From Micrasema longulum (taxonomy: Eukaryota; Arthropoda; Insecta; Trichoptera; Brachycentridae), in NCBI GenBank assembly GCA_022494885.1, contig JAGVSM010005055.1, positions 1-64,000 of the forward strand: 64,000 nucleotides of DNA. Reading direction: 5' to 3'. Shown here in pieces: positions 1-11,229 of this stretch. Numbering within the stretch: the first letter of the stretch is position 1; the number at the start of each line of letters is the position of its first letter. The notes beneath the pieces were generated by a model. That model was not told the origin of the DNA. It did no database searches and saw nothing but the letters and a program-made list of their open reading frames with translations. Made by a program: the position numbers and the translations under genes.

Positions 1-44
1 TTTATTTTATTTTATTTTATTTTATTTTATTTTATTTTATTTTT
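1..44. repeat. (TTTTA)n microsatellite
   Basis: About eight uninterrupted TTTTA units run from the window edge, so the array may continue to the left. Such arrays often come from retroelement A-tails, but no element is visible beside it. Confidence 0.95.
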
Positions 45-904
45 GACACTTGTGCAATAATATTTACACACATGTCCACCCTCATTCCATTAAAACACCC
101 ACTCACCCACCCTCTCACACACACTTACACAAACACACTAGCGTACTATGTATTGTACGGGTATTTCATGTATTTTTGCAGATATCTATCATTAGTTTTA
201 TTCTGTGCATATTTTATTTGTTATATTTTTTTTACATGTATACTATTGATATCCCCAATAGATAAATGAAAAAAAATAACAGACGAAAGAGTCTAGGAAA
301 TATGGCCGTTAAAGCATAGGTCGACGGTAAATGTTCGCTAGCTTTATAACAGTTCTTTTGACAAAGCAAAAGCTGCTTTTAAATTTGTTTGTGGAAACAT
401 CGTATTTCCCCTTCGGGGCTAAAAATTGTCTCAAGTTCTGCCCGTGTGTTTGGTAAGTAATTGAAATGTTGAACGTAACTTAAACACCGTTTTACCGTTA
501 TTAATATGATTTCTCTACACGTCCTGCGTTAATGAATGCAAGTGAACGTTACGTGTAGTTACCCTGATTTCCCCCGAGAATGGTCACCCTCACTCCTTCC
601 CCCCTCACGCGCCGCCACCACCACTCTGGTGTCTCGGTACTATTTGTTCAAGCTTCTCCACAAACATGAAACAAACGTCCTAATCTACGAGGGGGGGAGG
701 AGAGATATTTGGAGTAGGGAGAGACGAATTGGAGGGGACTTCAACCGAAGAATTAGTGGTCAAGAATTCGTTTTATAAAGTATCTTCTCTAGGCAAGTTT
801 TACAATTTCATTGCTTTTCAAATTCTGATAGAAATGAACGTATAATTCAGGAATACTAATTAAATTAGAATGATGTTTTTGCGCGGGCTCAAAATTAAAA
901 AAAT
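45..904. other. No gene recognised
   Basis: A CA-rich stretch lies at about 100-150. The longest open frame (536-778, 80 codons) has no recognisable domain and a frame of this length is expected by chance. I see nothing else. Confidence 0.6.
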
Positions 905-1365
905 ATATATAGTTAATTTCATTCACTAATTATTTATTCAGGATAATATATATAGCACTATTTTGTAAAAATTACCTCAAGGGCACTGTTAAATAAGCGG
1001 CATAACACGCCTTGCATCTACAGAGCGCATTGGCGGTTGGGATTCAAGTTCCCCATTTCCAATAAAGTAAAATTCTAATATCTCTACAGGAGCTAGATTA
1101 CAACACGTCTTACCGCTACATAGTGCATGGACGTTTGGAAATGTATCCTTCATTTACACTGTACAAAAAATAAGTAAAAAATGTTTTTGATTTATCAATA
1201 ATAGTTTACAAATACAATCCAGATTACATGTCCTGTGCATGGGCGGTTAAAAATGTAGACCCTATTTACTGCTAAAGGTTAATTTAGACATAATATGAAA
1301 ACTAACGTCATTTAAAGTCTTGAAGCTACAAAGCGCATCTAGTGGAGTTCTAGCAATTTAAAAAT
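905..1365 (-). repeat. Composite repeat, copy A: ~115-bp tandem units plus L2-type 3' end
   Basis: Read on the minus strand, about four degenerate units carry a core like ATGCGCTCTGTAGATGCAAG (near 1345, 1235, 1120 and 1020). They run into GTGCCCTTGAGGTAAT and then a GTGCTATATATA segment ending near 905. That terminal part resembles the conserved 3' end of L2-group LINEs. The same order of parts occurs on the plus strand at 7555-7985, so this is a defined element. No coding sequence is visible. Inference: a non-autonomous family using an L2-type 3' end. Confidence 0.7.
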
Positions 1366-1491
1366 GGTTTTAAAAGTTTATAAAAAAAAAATACAATTAT
1401 AAATTGGTTGAGCAAAGTAAAAATAAGTTTAGCAAGTAAGTGTACATGATGCAACGGTATAAAAAGTAAACTAATTGGCATTGATTGATTT

Positions 1492-1615
1492 AAGTCGCCA
1501 CATGAAACACTATGCAACATTTACCATTCTGACTAAGTTTAAAGATCTGTATCTCTTCAATTTCTACATCTTTACATATATTTTTGTTGAGTCAAAGAGT
1601 TGAAATATTTTTTGT
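1492..1615 (+). repeat. R380 repeat, degenerate forward fragment
   Basis: This covers the middle of R380: a relic of GTGGCCACTTTACACACTG, then CATTTACCATTCTG, CTCTTCAATT, TTTTTGTTGAGTCAAAGAG and TTGAAAT in the consensus order. It is more diverged than the 37-56 kb copies and lacks both unit ends. Confidence 0.65.
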
Positions 1616-1699
1616 AATCCTAATTACTCCCTAGAGGGTGAAATGTAGTTCGTGTTCACAAAGATTTCTAAAACTAAATATTTGCAATCTTACCAAAGC

Positions 1700-2550
1700 A
1701 CGTTTATTTATTTATTTATTTTATTTGGTAAACTAACAGTATGTACACAAATATTGCCAATTTCTTTGTAAATCATATAAAAAAAAATGTTTACACCTTA
1801 TACAACAATTTAAACTATTTTCAATATATTAAATGTAAAAGAAACGAAATGAAAAAATATGTTTTTAATAATAAAGTTAAATATCTGCTTCTCTCAAAAT
1901 TTCTATAATTTTGACCTAAATTTACATACATTGTCACAAAAAATATCAGCCTCGGTAAATATATTGTTGTATTGGTCGCATATTCTAGGTATTGTAGATT
2001 GTTTAAAATAGTTTGTTGACTCGTTTTCTGTGTAAAACAGAAGATTTTATCTTGTCGGTCTAGATGGCACACGGAATGGAAGTCTTTTAAGTAGGTTAGG
2101 GGAATCAATTTCATTATTTATTAATTTGAATAAAAATAACTGGTCTAACATTATTCTTCGATTTTTAAGAGAGTTTGTTCCATGGTACTGCATACTTTCA
2201 GCATAATTAGAGAAGTTAATGTTTAACCGGTAGTCAACCTGCTTAAAAAAAATTGTTGGACCCTTTCTAGTCTATTAATACTTTCATTATAGTAAGGTGA
2301 CCAAATAGAATTACAGTATTCTAGCTGGGGACGAACACATGTTTTGTAAAGTTTTTCATATGTCTCTGCATGTTTAAATGGTTTCGATGCTTGCAAAATA
2401 AGTCCGACCATTTTATATGTATTTTTCAGGACTGATTCAATATGAATATTAAACATTAGTTTCGTATCAATAATAACACATAAGTCGCGAATTTGACTAT
2501 CTGTTATAGAAATCGAGGTATTATTGAAAGAGTAAATTAAAAGTTTGTAT
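1700..2550 (-). mobile_element. CR1-like non-LTR retrotransposon, 5'-truncated, frameshifted
   Basis: The minus strand encodes the C-terminal part of a LINE reverse transcriptase. From 2545 to 2223 one frame reads ..IRDLCVIIDTKLMF.., ..KTCVRPQLEYCNSIWSPYY.. and ..INRLERVQQFFLSRL.., the thumb and post-RT signature of the CR1/jockey group. From about 2110 another frame gives INNEIDSPNLLKRLPFRVPS, the next conserved block, followed by a stop. At least one frameshift and one stop therefore separate the blocks. A TTTATTTATTTATTT tract near 1700 is the reverse complement of a 3' TAAA-type tail. The RT catalytic core and endonuclease are missing, so this is a dead fragment. Membership of the LINE group is clear; the exact clade is not. 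Confidence 0.85.
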
Positions 2551-3239
2551 AGACTGTACTTGTCTATGATTTAGATCGACGTTGTTAAAACAATATTTTT
2601 GATCGATCAGATTTCGGCTTCAAACAATTTGATTGCCGTCGTATAGTCTACAGTGCCCTGAGGCTAATAAAAAATCAACTCTCGTATAAATTATAAATCA
2701 AAACCACTCATGAAATCGCAGCAACCCTATTTATTGCAGGATATTTCCATAAACGAGACACGCCTAATTTAAATTGTTGATTCGAGGACCCTGCATCCTT
2801 TGGTTGGCTTAAATTAAATTTGCAACACTAGTAAATTCTAATATGACGCGAGTGCAAGCGGACGCCAACAAAATGCGACCGACTAAAGAATACCTATTTC
2901 ATAGTATCCATAAATCACCAGCCTTTTAATTACTTTCCTTGCTTTGATGTAGCCTCGTGGTTAGGGTTGTCAAGTATATATATATATATATCTAGTACTT
3001 CTGGCAACTTTATTTCAAAGTTCTCATATTTTATCATTTTTTATTCGTGCTTCATAACTGTTACATAATTTCTTTTTACATTTTAGTATTTTGTTTTTGA
3101 CTATGTTGAATGCCATAAATTTTTCTATTTATTGATTACTGTTTTTATAATTTTTTTACTGGCTTAGAACGGGGTAAATAATTCTAGTTGGATGGTCAAA
3201 GCAACGTTTTATAAATGTATAATTTTAAGTTTAAAAAAT
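2551..3239. other. No gene recognised
   Basis: AT-rich sequence with no supported coding region. It holds the (TA)n tract at 2975-2991 and a weak A-box-like stretch near 2951 with no matching B box. Confidence 0.5.
2975..2991. repeat. (TA)n microsatellite
   Basis: An uninterrupted TA dinucleotide run of about eight units. Confidence 0.9.
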
Positions 3240-3966
3240 GATAATTTATTTATTTTACATAAACGGCACAAATTGCCTTTAACATATATTTAACATAAAT
3301 ATTTTTTTTAAAATACATGTATAAAAAACATAACAAAAAATTATAAAATTGCATAACTATAACAATAGTAACAAGTAGGTTAATACACATAAGCAACCAA
3401 AAATATTAACGATATAAATACATAAATATGAAAAAACAAAAAAAGGAAAAACATTTTAAATATAAAGAAAAGTTTAAGAATAATATTGCGAGAGAAAAAA
3501 GAAATCAGACTCGTTTTATAACTATCAAGTCCAGAACCAAATATATCAGCATTGTCCTCATACTGATTACCATATCTATGGAGCCTAGGGATAGGCGAAT
3601 GCATGTGATAGTTGGTCCTAGAACTTGCAGAACAAAAAAGAGATCTGTGACGGGTATGTCGACCGGGTACACGGAAACACACCAACTCCAGCAAATCTGG
3701 ACAGTCAATTAATGAATTGATCACCTTAAAAAGTAATATTAGGTCAGTTAGGATTCTTCTATCAGAAAGTCTTAAAAGATTTGCTGAAGACAACAATTGA
3801 TCATAATTAAATAAAGCAGCTGAAATATGAAGTTCAATATTAGTATATTTTAGAAATTTCTTCTGGACGCGCTCGAGTGAATCAGAATGTACACAATAAT
3901 GGGGCGACCAGACTAGAGAAATATATTCTAAACGACTTCTAACCAGGGAGCAATAAAGTGACAAGT
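3240..3966 (-). mobile_element. CR1-like non-LTR retrotransposon 3' fragment
   Basis: One open frame of 194 codons (3964-3380, minus) begins with MSLYCSLVRSRLEYISLVWS, followed by DSLERVQKKFLKY, RRILTDLILLFKVINSLIDC and then FRVPGRHTRHRSLF. This is the conserved sequence after the RT domain of CR1/jockey-group LINEs (YxxLVRSxLEYxSxVWxP, LExVQxxFL, xDLxxLxKxxNxxID). The C-terminal third is hydrophobic and AT-rich and is probably 3' UTR read through. The element is truncated near 3966 and its A-rich tail appears as TTTATTTATTTTA near 3245. No catalytic RT motif remains. The frame is unusually intact for this window, suggesting a younger insertion. Confidence 0.88.
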
Positions 3967-4368
3967 AATAAATAAATAAATATAATAAAAAGATGAAGAA
4001 CTTTTAATAGAAAGTAATAGGTTTAGGTCTAGGAGTGTAAGAAATATGGATGTTCAAATAGAGGTAGAATGGTAAATGTTAAAAAGATTCGTAAACTGGT
4101 CACTCAATCCCTTAACAGTCTTTGGTAATACGCTTTTACCACTTGCTAAAGAAAAAAAAATTTATACCGCATATCGTTAATCGTAACGTTTTTTTTGAAG
4201 AAAAAAAAATGCATAGAAATATAGGTTTTGTTGCTGCCTTTCAAATAAACTTCATGGGAAAATTTTATATTTATGAAGTGTTTAAGACGTCAATAATTTT
4301 CAAATCGCTTTTGGTATAAACACAACATCTTATAAACCAGGAATACTCGTGGAGAAAGATAATTTAAA
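3967..4368. other. No gene recognised
   Basis: AT-rich sequence with long A-runs near 4150 and 4200. I see no supported element or gene. Confidence 0.5.
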
Positions 4369-4510
4369 TCGGGTTGTGGTCCTGTGGCTCCCACTCTACC
4401 CACAAATAATCCCACGAATCCCACTCTGCCCCAACTTGATTCCCATTTTCTAATAGTGAGTTATTTACAACTCGTTGAAAATGGCCGTCAAAATGAAATA
4501 TTCGAGTCAA
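4369..4510 (+). mobile_element. tRNA-like SINE, family 3
   Basis: The 5' part GGGTTGTGGTCCTGTGGCTC and the 3' part CAACTTGATTCCCATTTTCT to ACTCGTTGAAAATGGCC match, in reverse complement, two copies at 53592-53742 and 54548-54662. The middle of the tRNA-like region has been replaced by a short CCCAC-rich repeat, so the B box is lost here. Confidence 0.7.
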
Positions 4511-4961
4511 TCATAAAAACACAAATATTTATTTATATTAAAAAAAAATTAAAAATGTTTTGTGGTAGCCCTGTCGTATTGGCGGGCGGCCATTGAAAAA
4601 AACGGCCAAAGGCGACAGACGAATAGAAGTAATTATTAAGCTTCAGCTTTTGAATTATTTCTATACAGAAAAGGAAATACGATAATAACGCAAGAGTGGT
4701 CGGAATAAGACTGTTATTTTATTTTCCCTTTAGTTCGTCCTTTGTCTCGAGTGTCGAGGGGGTAAATATATTTTCTTCACGACGATTTAACAGAGAGCAC
4801 AAAAAATAGAGACCAGAGTCAGAATAATCACACACAGTAAATTTGTCACGCTATTGTGGACCTAGTTATGAATAAAGCTCCTTTGTTGTGGTTTTAATTT
4901 TAATATAAGAAATTAAAACCCTTTAAAAAAATCGCCCGGAGAGCTTTTCATCATCATCATT
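4511..4961. other. No gene recognised
   Basis: AT-rich sequence between the SINE and the next LINE fragment; nothing supported. Confidence 0.4.
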
Positions 4962-5310
4962 ATGAGAAACATTCTTGAACTGAAATGGGATTCTCATGTC
5001 AAGGATATCTACCGACAGACAAAAATACTTCCTTTCAAGGTGATGCCACTGCATGACATCACCGAGACTATTGTTAATATCATAAACTTTTCTGCTCACA
5101 CAAATTTTAAATATACATTTAATCATAACATTCATAATCATAACACGCGTAACTCAAAAAATCCTCATGTTACTAAATTTCGCTCAACGAAGTTCGGAAA
5201 AAAGTCTCTGGAAAATATTGGGCATTCCGAATTTCATAAACTGCCCGATGAGCTTAAAAACGAAAGGTCGAATGGCAAAACCAGAAGTGTCGCAATTGAA
5301 AAATATTAAT
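4962..5310 (+). mobile_element. LINE ORF2 C-terminal fragment
   Basis: A plus-strand frame of 115 codons ends with ..HNTRNSKNPHV.., ..KFGKKSLENIGHSEFHKLPD.., then ELKNE. This is the terminal block of CR1/L2/jockey-type proteins (NTRN..., GxKSxxxxGxxxWNxLPxELK). The start WDSHVKDIYRQTK is the block that normally lies about 150 residues upstream (W..H....I..K), so an internal deletion has joined two distant parts. Catalytic RT motifs are absent. The frame starts at an ATG by chance and is not a native start. Confidence 0.75.
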
Positions 5311-6566
5311 TTAATCTTTTTGATAGTGATTGTTATTAATGTAATTTATATAGATAGTGTAAAGTACTGTGTTTTGTGTTTCTTATACTGCGCTTTCTTA
5401 CTACATCGGAGTGTTTTAGCTATGTATGATAATATTATGAAGTCGCAAAAATCTTGTCTTTTTATGTTCGGTCCCAAATGAGTTTTTTTTATAACTCCTG
5501 GGAGTATAATATCTATCAAATTCATTTTATGTTTTAATAAAAAAAAAATTAAATCTTTAGAAATATTTTTCTGAATATATTAACTTGATAAAAATAACCG
5601 CGATATCTTATGAACCATAATCAAGTTGGGAATAACAGCTACAAAAACCGAATGATAATTTTTATGAACACATAAGATTGTAAAGAATTGAAGTTATTAG
5701 TACGCTGTGTAAAACTCAAAAGTTTATTTTTGAAGGAATATTTTTCTTTCCGGTACGAAAATTACGTAGCTATCATTAGGCCCTAACTTCGAAAGTAAAA
5801 AAGTTAAAACCCTCTTAGCAAATTCGTGGTCCGGGACAAACTTCGTTAAAATAACTGCGATTTGAGAATATAAATTGAAACAATTTTTAGCCCTTTTTGT
5901 AATAGAGCAAAGTCCTCTTTGTAGCGGTTTCTTTTTGAAGTCGTATTCGCTTTTGGGATTATGAAATTCGAGTAATTTTTCCGCATGGCGTACCATAAAA
6001 TGCGCTGTCGGAAATTGCAAGCGTGTGGTAGAGTTTGTATGCGCACGTGTTAGTGATATGAATAATTTATTATTTTATTTATTTTACAAACGCAATGTGC
6101 AGACTGCGGACACTGTTTTAACTCTTGTGTGGCTGTGATGTCACGATATGCGGTACAAGACTTGATATTTATATTACTTTTCTATAAAATTTCCGTTTTT
6201 CCAAATCGATCCCTTTGAACGTGGCTAACTTTATGTTAGAGAAATTAAATATCCATAATATTTAAGAGATTTTTTTTTAATACTCTGACATTCATTTGAC
6301 TGAAAAACGGGCTGCTTCCTGGCTACATGGTTACGCTTTATAGGACACCTAGAACAACGTGGTACATAAATATAATACCAGAATTGAGGTTTTTATTTTC
6401 TCGTATTAAAAATAAGTCTCATGTCACAAAAATATCGTTTTAACGTTCACTGGTGGATCAATTTTCCACTCAGTTTTTTAAAGTGTGATAGGTTTTTTAT
6501 CTTAAAAAATACCATATTTTATTAGGTTTTCAAGACGTTAATCATTATAAACCATGTGTCCTTTTT
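5311..6566. other. No gene recognised
   Basis: Two overlapping minus-strand frames (5724-6020, 98 codons; 5846-6046, 66 codons) have no domain I recognise. A TTTATTTATTTTAC tract at 6070 could mark a LINE tail reading to the left, but no homologous coding block is visible. Confidence 0.4.
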
Positions 6567-6728
6567 ACCACAACAGGCCAGGAGGCCCAATTACAGTGGT
6601 GAATTACATCACATAACACCGGGTTTGAGAAGAATCACATTTTTTTTTTGTGTTCTCACCGGGAATTGAACCCAGAACCTTCCGAGTGTTAGTCAAGCAT
6701 CTTGAACACTACACCACAGGGACCACAA
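6567..6728 (-). mobile_element. tRNA-derived SINE, family 1
   Basis: Reverse complement of the copy at 42346-42517. The B box is present as GGGAATTGAACCC at 6661-6673. The A-box region is at the right end (ACACCACAGGGACCAC), and the tail begins with ACCACAACAGGCCAGGAGGC at the left. It appears full length. Confidence 0.85.
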
Positions 6729-7017
6729 TACCATTTAATATGATAAAAATTTCCACAGGTACAAAACAAGAAGTGGAGGTGATTTCAGGTATCCTAAGGT
6801 GAGCCTGACCGAGACTTTAAAGAACCGTTAAGAAAGAAAGAAAATAACGTCTCAGGGAAGCTGGAAGCGTCTCTACTAAATAAATTTTTTTTTTTTTTCA
6901 CAAACTACTACCTGTATTTGCTGTTCTTTGGCTATCGGTCATTCGTTTTGTTTTATTGTAAACCATAATATTATATTTTGGATGTTTGTATCACTAACTT
7001 TGTAGTTAATTGTTATA

Positions 7018-7404
7018 TTTTAAAGGAATAAATAAAATTACTTTGTTTTATGAACCACTTATTAACTATCACAACCGACTAGTTTTGGCAATTCACCTCG
7101 AAATGTGTCACTCTGGAAATCTTCGAAATCGAAAAAGCCGTCAATTTTTTTTTTAATATTATAAATAATTAATTATATTTAAATCAAAGTCCTATTTTTA
7201 ATATTTTCCCTGTAAAGTCTGACCCTACCTTAAACACAATTACCCCCTCCTTTATCACCATCGACACCCACTGTTCACTGTTTCTTTTACGTATTTAGTC
7301 ATTATTAACCCTGAAGAGGGCAACGTGAGTTGCCGAAACTAGTCAACTGTGATAAAAAACAAGTGGTTCACAAAACAAAGTAATTTTATTTATTCCTTTA
7401 AAAC
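7018..7404. mobile_element. Foldback element 1
   Basis: Inverted arms of about 80 bp: the left arm (7018-7100) contains TTTAAAGGAATAAATAAAAT, ACTTTGTTTTATGAACCACT and GACTAGTTTTGGCAATTCAC. The right arm (7325-7404) gives nearly the same sequence in reverse complement. The spacer is about 225 bp and non-coding. A hammerhead-core-like motif sits at the inner edge of the right arm (7311-7338). No transposase is present. The superfamily is unknown. Confidence 0.8.
7311..7338 (+). other. Hammerhead-core-like motif in foldback 1
   Basis: CTGAAGA (7311-7317), one extra G, a perfect 6-bp hairpin GGCAAC-GTGA-GTTGCC (7319-7334), then GAAA (7335-7338), which leads into the long stem. Upstream, the pairing arm ends ..GACTAG followed by TT. 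In a hammerhead, CUGANGA, stem II, GAAA, stem III and a UH cleavage site come in this order. The extra base between CTGAAGA and stem II departs from the consensus, so self-cleavage is uncertain. Confidence 0.4.
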
Positions 7405-7554
7405 ATAATATTATGTAAGGGAAACCTCTATTTGTTTTGTTATTTTTTGTTTACTTTTTCTGCCGTTATATCATATACATACTCGCTAAATTTGCTACTT
7501 ACTGCTCGATGCAATTCATTTTTTGTGAACTTTTTGAAATTATTTTCATGTTGC

Positions 7555-7985
7555 TAGAATTCCATTTGTCCATGCGCTTTGTAGCTGCAAGATATTTGAT
7601 AATATTGTCGTATTATGTAATAAATTAAACTAACTTTAAAATTATTTTTAACTCAACTTTCACCTGTAAATAGGGTCTAGTGATCTTACTGTTCGTGAGG
7701 TCTTTAGCTGCAGAATATGTAGTTATCTAGATTTTATCTCCAAATGTGTTTTATTTTTATTAATTTAAACACTTTTTTTTATATTGAAAATTGGATGCAA
7801 GATTACAACTATCTATGTGCTCTGTAGCTACAAGATATGTTTTTATCTAGCTCCTACGTATTATTACAGTTTAAAAAAATATTTTAGAAACGGGGAACTA
7901 AAATCCCAATCGCCTATGCCATCTGTAGCTGCAGGGCGTGTTAGGATATTTATTGTACAGCGCCTTTGAGGTGATATTATGGTGG
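7555..7985 (+). repeat. Composite repeat, copy B: ~115-bp tandem units plus L2-type 3' end
   Basis: Four units with a GTAGCTGCAAG-like core occur near 7580, 7705, 7820 and 7925, spaced about 105-130 bp. They are followed by CAGCGCCTTTGAGGTGATAT. Aligned to the reverse complement of 905-1365, the last 80 bases match in order and nearly throughout. The 3' end is cut by a mariner-like fragment at about 7979. Confidence 0.7.
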
Positions 7986-8040
7986 TTCTGTATCAGAGTT
8001 AACCAGATCATAAGATCTGGCTCTAATGTAACTGCATACA
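7979..8040 (+). mobile_element. mariner fragment
   Basis: ATGGTGGTTCTGTATCAGAG, then CATAAGATCTGGCTCTAATG and TAACTGCATACA, match the reverse complement of 25070-25130 inside the mariner copy at 24790-25570. Only about 60 bp is present. Confidence 0.6.
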
Positions 8041-8228
8041 AAAATGACAAAAATTGCAGACAACGATGGAAATAATTTGATTTGTAGAAAATCTGTTTAA
8101 ATTATAAATATACCGTTATATTAAGTACATACTTATTGTATTAAATACATACTTATATATAATAAACATAAAATTGTTTCAATAATTATATCTGTACCTC
8201 AAAGGCAGACTTTCGTATCCAGTTATAA

Positions 8229-8567
8229 TTATGTCCATTGATGCAGTAGAAATCTCACCGCTTCCCTATTTTGTCGGTTTTTAGCGCGAGTCAAAGGACC
8301 GGCAATATGAGCGCGAGTGGCTGGCCCCATAATTGCGCGGTCGCACGTCATTTTTGAATGCTGTCTTTGAACGATATTGATATAATTAGCTATACTAAAA
8401 ATCCAAAGAGCGCTCGATGCAACAGTTTCATCGTCCATTGTATAGAAAGACAGATGGCAAGTGCAGAGCATCGCGATTGATTGCGCGAGTACAGCAGAGT
8501 GTAGGTGGAAAGGGCAACATCGGGCAAGAGGGCGGCAGCGCGAGGAGAATGGTGATAAGCAGCGCAA
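8229..8567 (-). CDS. Unrecognised ORF in a relatively GC-rich island
   Basis: An open frame of 112 codons lies in a patch (about 8225-8640) visibly richer in G+C and CG dinucleotides than its surroundings. An internal ATG starts MDDETVASSALWIFSIANYI. A start like MDDE.VA..AL is loosely reminiscent of PIF/Harbinger nucleases, but the basic and aromatic block expected next is absent, so I do not assign it. The compositional contrast suggests an exon, a CpG-containing promoter or a GC-richer transposon. Function is unknown. Confidence 0.2.
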   Translation of the reverse strand: MRCLSPFSSRCRPLARCCPFHLHSAVLAQSIAMLCTCHLSFYTMDDETVASSALWIFSIANYINIVQRQHSKMTCDRAIMGPATRAHIAGPLTRAKNRQNREAVRFLLHQWT

Positions 8568-8640
8568 GGAGCATAGTGTGGAGGGGCTGTTAGATCAAGC
8601 ATTGCCCATATAGAAACCAATAGATCCGCTCAAGTATTCT

Positions 8641-9559
8641 TCTACACCGCACTGCTTCACTTGTTTAATTTATCCTTTGTGCTTAAGTAGAATATTGGCT
8701 TATAATTTTACATATTTGATATTTAAAATACACAAATAATAATAAAATAATAAAAATTTATTTTTCACATTCTTCATTCCTGCAAACATTGAAATAAATA
8801 TATGCACTATATGCAATATATGCACATCACTTTTCTGTTATGACAATCTGTTTTTCTTGAAAATCTTTTTCCATCAAAACCTACATTTTTAAATGCGTTA
8901 TTAAATCCACCCTTATAAATATTATAAATTATATTTTAATAAAATTTTACGCATGTAATAAAGTAATATTCTAATCGGATTACTAACTGAATTTTTTTAT
9001 TAGTGTACTCAATCACCATTTGAACTGTCCATGACACTCGCATTTCACCCTATCCCTTAGTTTCGTTGTTATTCCAACCATCACACCTCAAATCCTCCCC
9101 TTACTACCCTACACCCGGTACCCCTTAAAGCTACCACATTCATACAAAAGGCCACAAATTTAAAGTTTTATAATGATGCGGTTGCTTCGAAACACGTGTC
9201 AGTTAATTTGTTTTATTATTAATTGAGGCTGAATTGAATATAAAATAATACTCCATGTTAGAATACATTTTTAAAAATAATATTAAATTATACAGATTAT
9301 AAAACTCAATAGTTAAATGTTTCCCGAATGATTTTTTTGTGGTTTCTTTTTTAAAAATGTTTTTTTCATTTTTATGTTCAGTATACAATATAAAATTTAA
9401 AGACATATATATTTTAATATTTAGATCGACAAATGAACTCTTTCTTCCCATTCGCATTCTCTTTTTTTATTTATTTTTTAATTCATAATTATAATTATAT
9501 CAAGATAAATAAAGTATACTTAAATCATCATTTCGTAGTTACCTTGAAATTTTAATTTA
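8641..9559. other. No gene recognised
   Basis: Very AT-rich. A minus-strand frame at 9203-9457 (84 codons, lysine- and asparagine-rich) has no recognisable domain. Confidence 0.4.
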
Positions 9560-10140
9560 TTATTTTTTTATTTTATTAATTAAAAGTAAACGACAGCCAT
9601 TATAACAAAAAAATACATATTTACAAATAAACAAAAATTATAGGCCAATTATAGTTTTCTATAAATTACTAAATAGAATCTCAAAAAAAAAACGAATAAA
9701 AGTCTATTTTTAAAAAGCCACTACGCATCGTTCCACACGTAAAAAATAAATCAAATATTACAATTTTAATAAAATAATAAAAAAATTAAAGAAAAAGGTT
9801 TTTGGACTCACACTTAAAAATCCGTTCGCCGCCGCCGGCGGATCCATACGGAGTAACCCCAGATCAGCCTTTCCTCCTTTCTTACTTCAAACAAATTAAT
9901 TAATTACAATACTAAAGAGTACAAAAAAAAAATATTAGGTAGGTAGAGTTAGATTAAATTAGAATTATTATTTTCAATTATGGTTCTGGCATTTTCTTTA
10001 AATTTGTTAAAAGTGAGGAAATATACATCGATTTCAGTAAAAAACGTGTTATAATTATTTAGAATTCTGGGAAAAGATGCATTATAAAGAAATCGTATTG
10101 AAGTATTTTAGATATATATTTATTTTATTTTAGACGTGAC
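9560..10140 (-). mobile_element. LINE 3' region (family shared with 41828-42180)
   Basis: Minus-strand translation near 10090-9970 gives FPRILNNYNTFFTEIDVYFL then TFNKFKENARTI, resembling the last block of LINE proteins (R.lyN...TEI...sFK..l). The A/T-rich 3' end contains ACAGCCATTATAACAAAAAA and ATAGGCCAATTATAGTTTTC, both nearly repeated at 41845-41920. A GC-rich patch CGCCGCCGCCGGCGGATCC lies at about 9828-9846. No RT catalytic motif is present. Confidence 0.6.
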
Positions 10141-11229
10141 TTCAATGAAGACTATTAACAAAAGGGTATTTCTACGCATGTACTCATAATAATTGAGTGC
10201 ACATCTGCGTAATTACACAGTTAAAATATTATGAGACTCGGAAGCCTATGCATATTCACGATTTTATAAATGTTTTGCTCTCTCTGCTAGTAAAGATAAA
10301 ATTCTACCTCTAAAATGGGAATGCCTTCATAATCCCACCCTCATTAGATAAGGAATAGAGGCCTCTACCTTTGTTCATGAGCAATCCCTTATGCGACCTA
10401 TTCTCAAACTATAAACATTTAATAAAAAAAAAATTAAAACGCGTTTACACAATATGTATCATTATTCTCTTTCCGTACCTAATGATGCATAGGGCGCTAC
10501 ATTGGTACACCAATCGCAGCAAAAAAGCGTTGGGATTTATTTGTAGGTTTTTTTTAAGCCAATCAACAGGCTTAAGTAAGCCCTGATTGATTGGCATTAA
10601 TAAGTAATACTTCATCTAAATATTCTTAAAATTTACTTAAATTAACAAAGCGTATAATAAACAAAAGGTATATATATAGCATAATCTAGGCGGAAATAGC
10701 AAGTGTGACATCGCGAGTCAGGAGAGACAACACCGCTTGCTTCTTAAATGCCTGCTTTTGCTGTAGGAACACATCGACAGTACCGTTTAGTGAGATTTCG
10801 TTCACAGATCCTTGGCAAAGGGGAAAAGAGTCCTATGTTGGTTTTATAATTTCCCACGGCAAAGACAGGATTGGTACGCAAGTTACGGCGAGGTACATTA
10901 AGGCTTATTTGTGCAAGAATATCAAATCAGCCAAAATCCTTCTGAATTCTAAACTAAAGATATGAAAGTACTCTAGACGATTGTAATCAGTGATTATGAA
11001 AGTATTTGATCCGATTCTAAATATCACCTATTTTAAAAATTTACGTTTCACTGATTCAATCCGCGTTATATGAGTATTATTATTAGGAGACCACATTAAA
11101 GAGTTAAATTTAAGCAAACTACGAACAAATGATTAATACAATGTAATTGCAATTTTCGGACTTTTGAATGGCTTAGATATTCACAAAATAAATCCACAGA
11201 TTTTGGACGCTTTCTTTGAAATGTGGTCA
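10141..11229. other. No gene recognised
   Basis: Contains two unremarkable plus-strand frames (10371-10586 and 10705-10965, 71 and 86 codons) without recognisable domains, and the hairpin at 10558-10595. Confidence 0.4.
10558..10595. repeat. Short inverted repeat
   Basis: GCCAATCA and CAGG..CTTA on the left pair with TAAG..CCTG and TGATTGGC on the right, giving about 17 pairs with a 2-bp bulge and a very short loop. Possibly a relic of a small foldback element. Confidence 0.55.

Noticed and set aside
3428..3712. Plus-strand ORFs over the CR1-like LINE
   Set aside because: They are antisense shadows of the minus-strand LINE frame.
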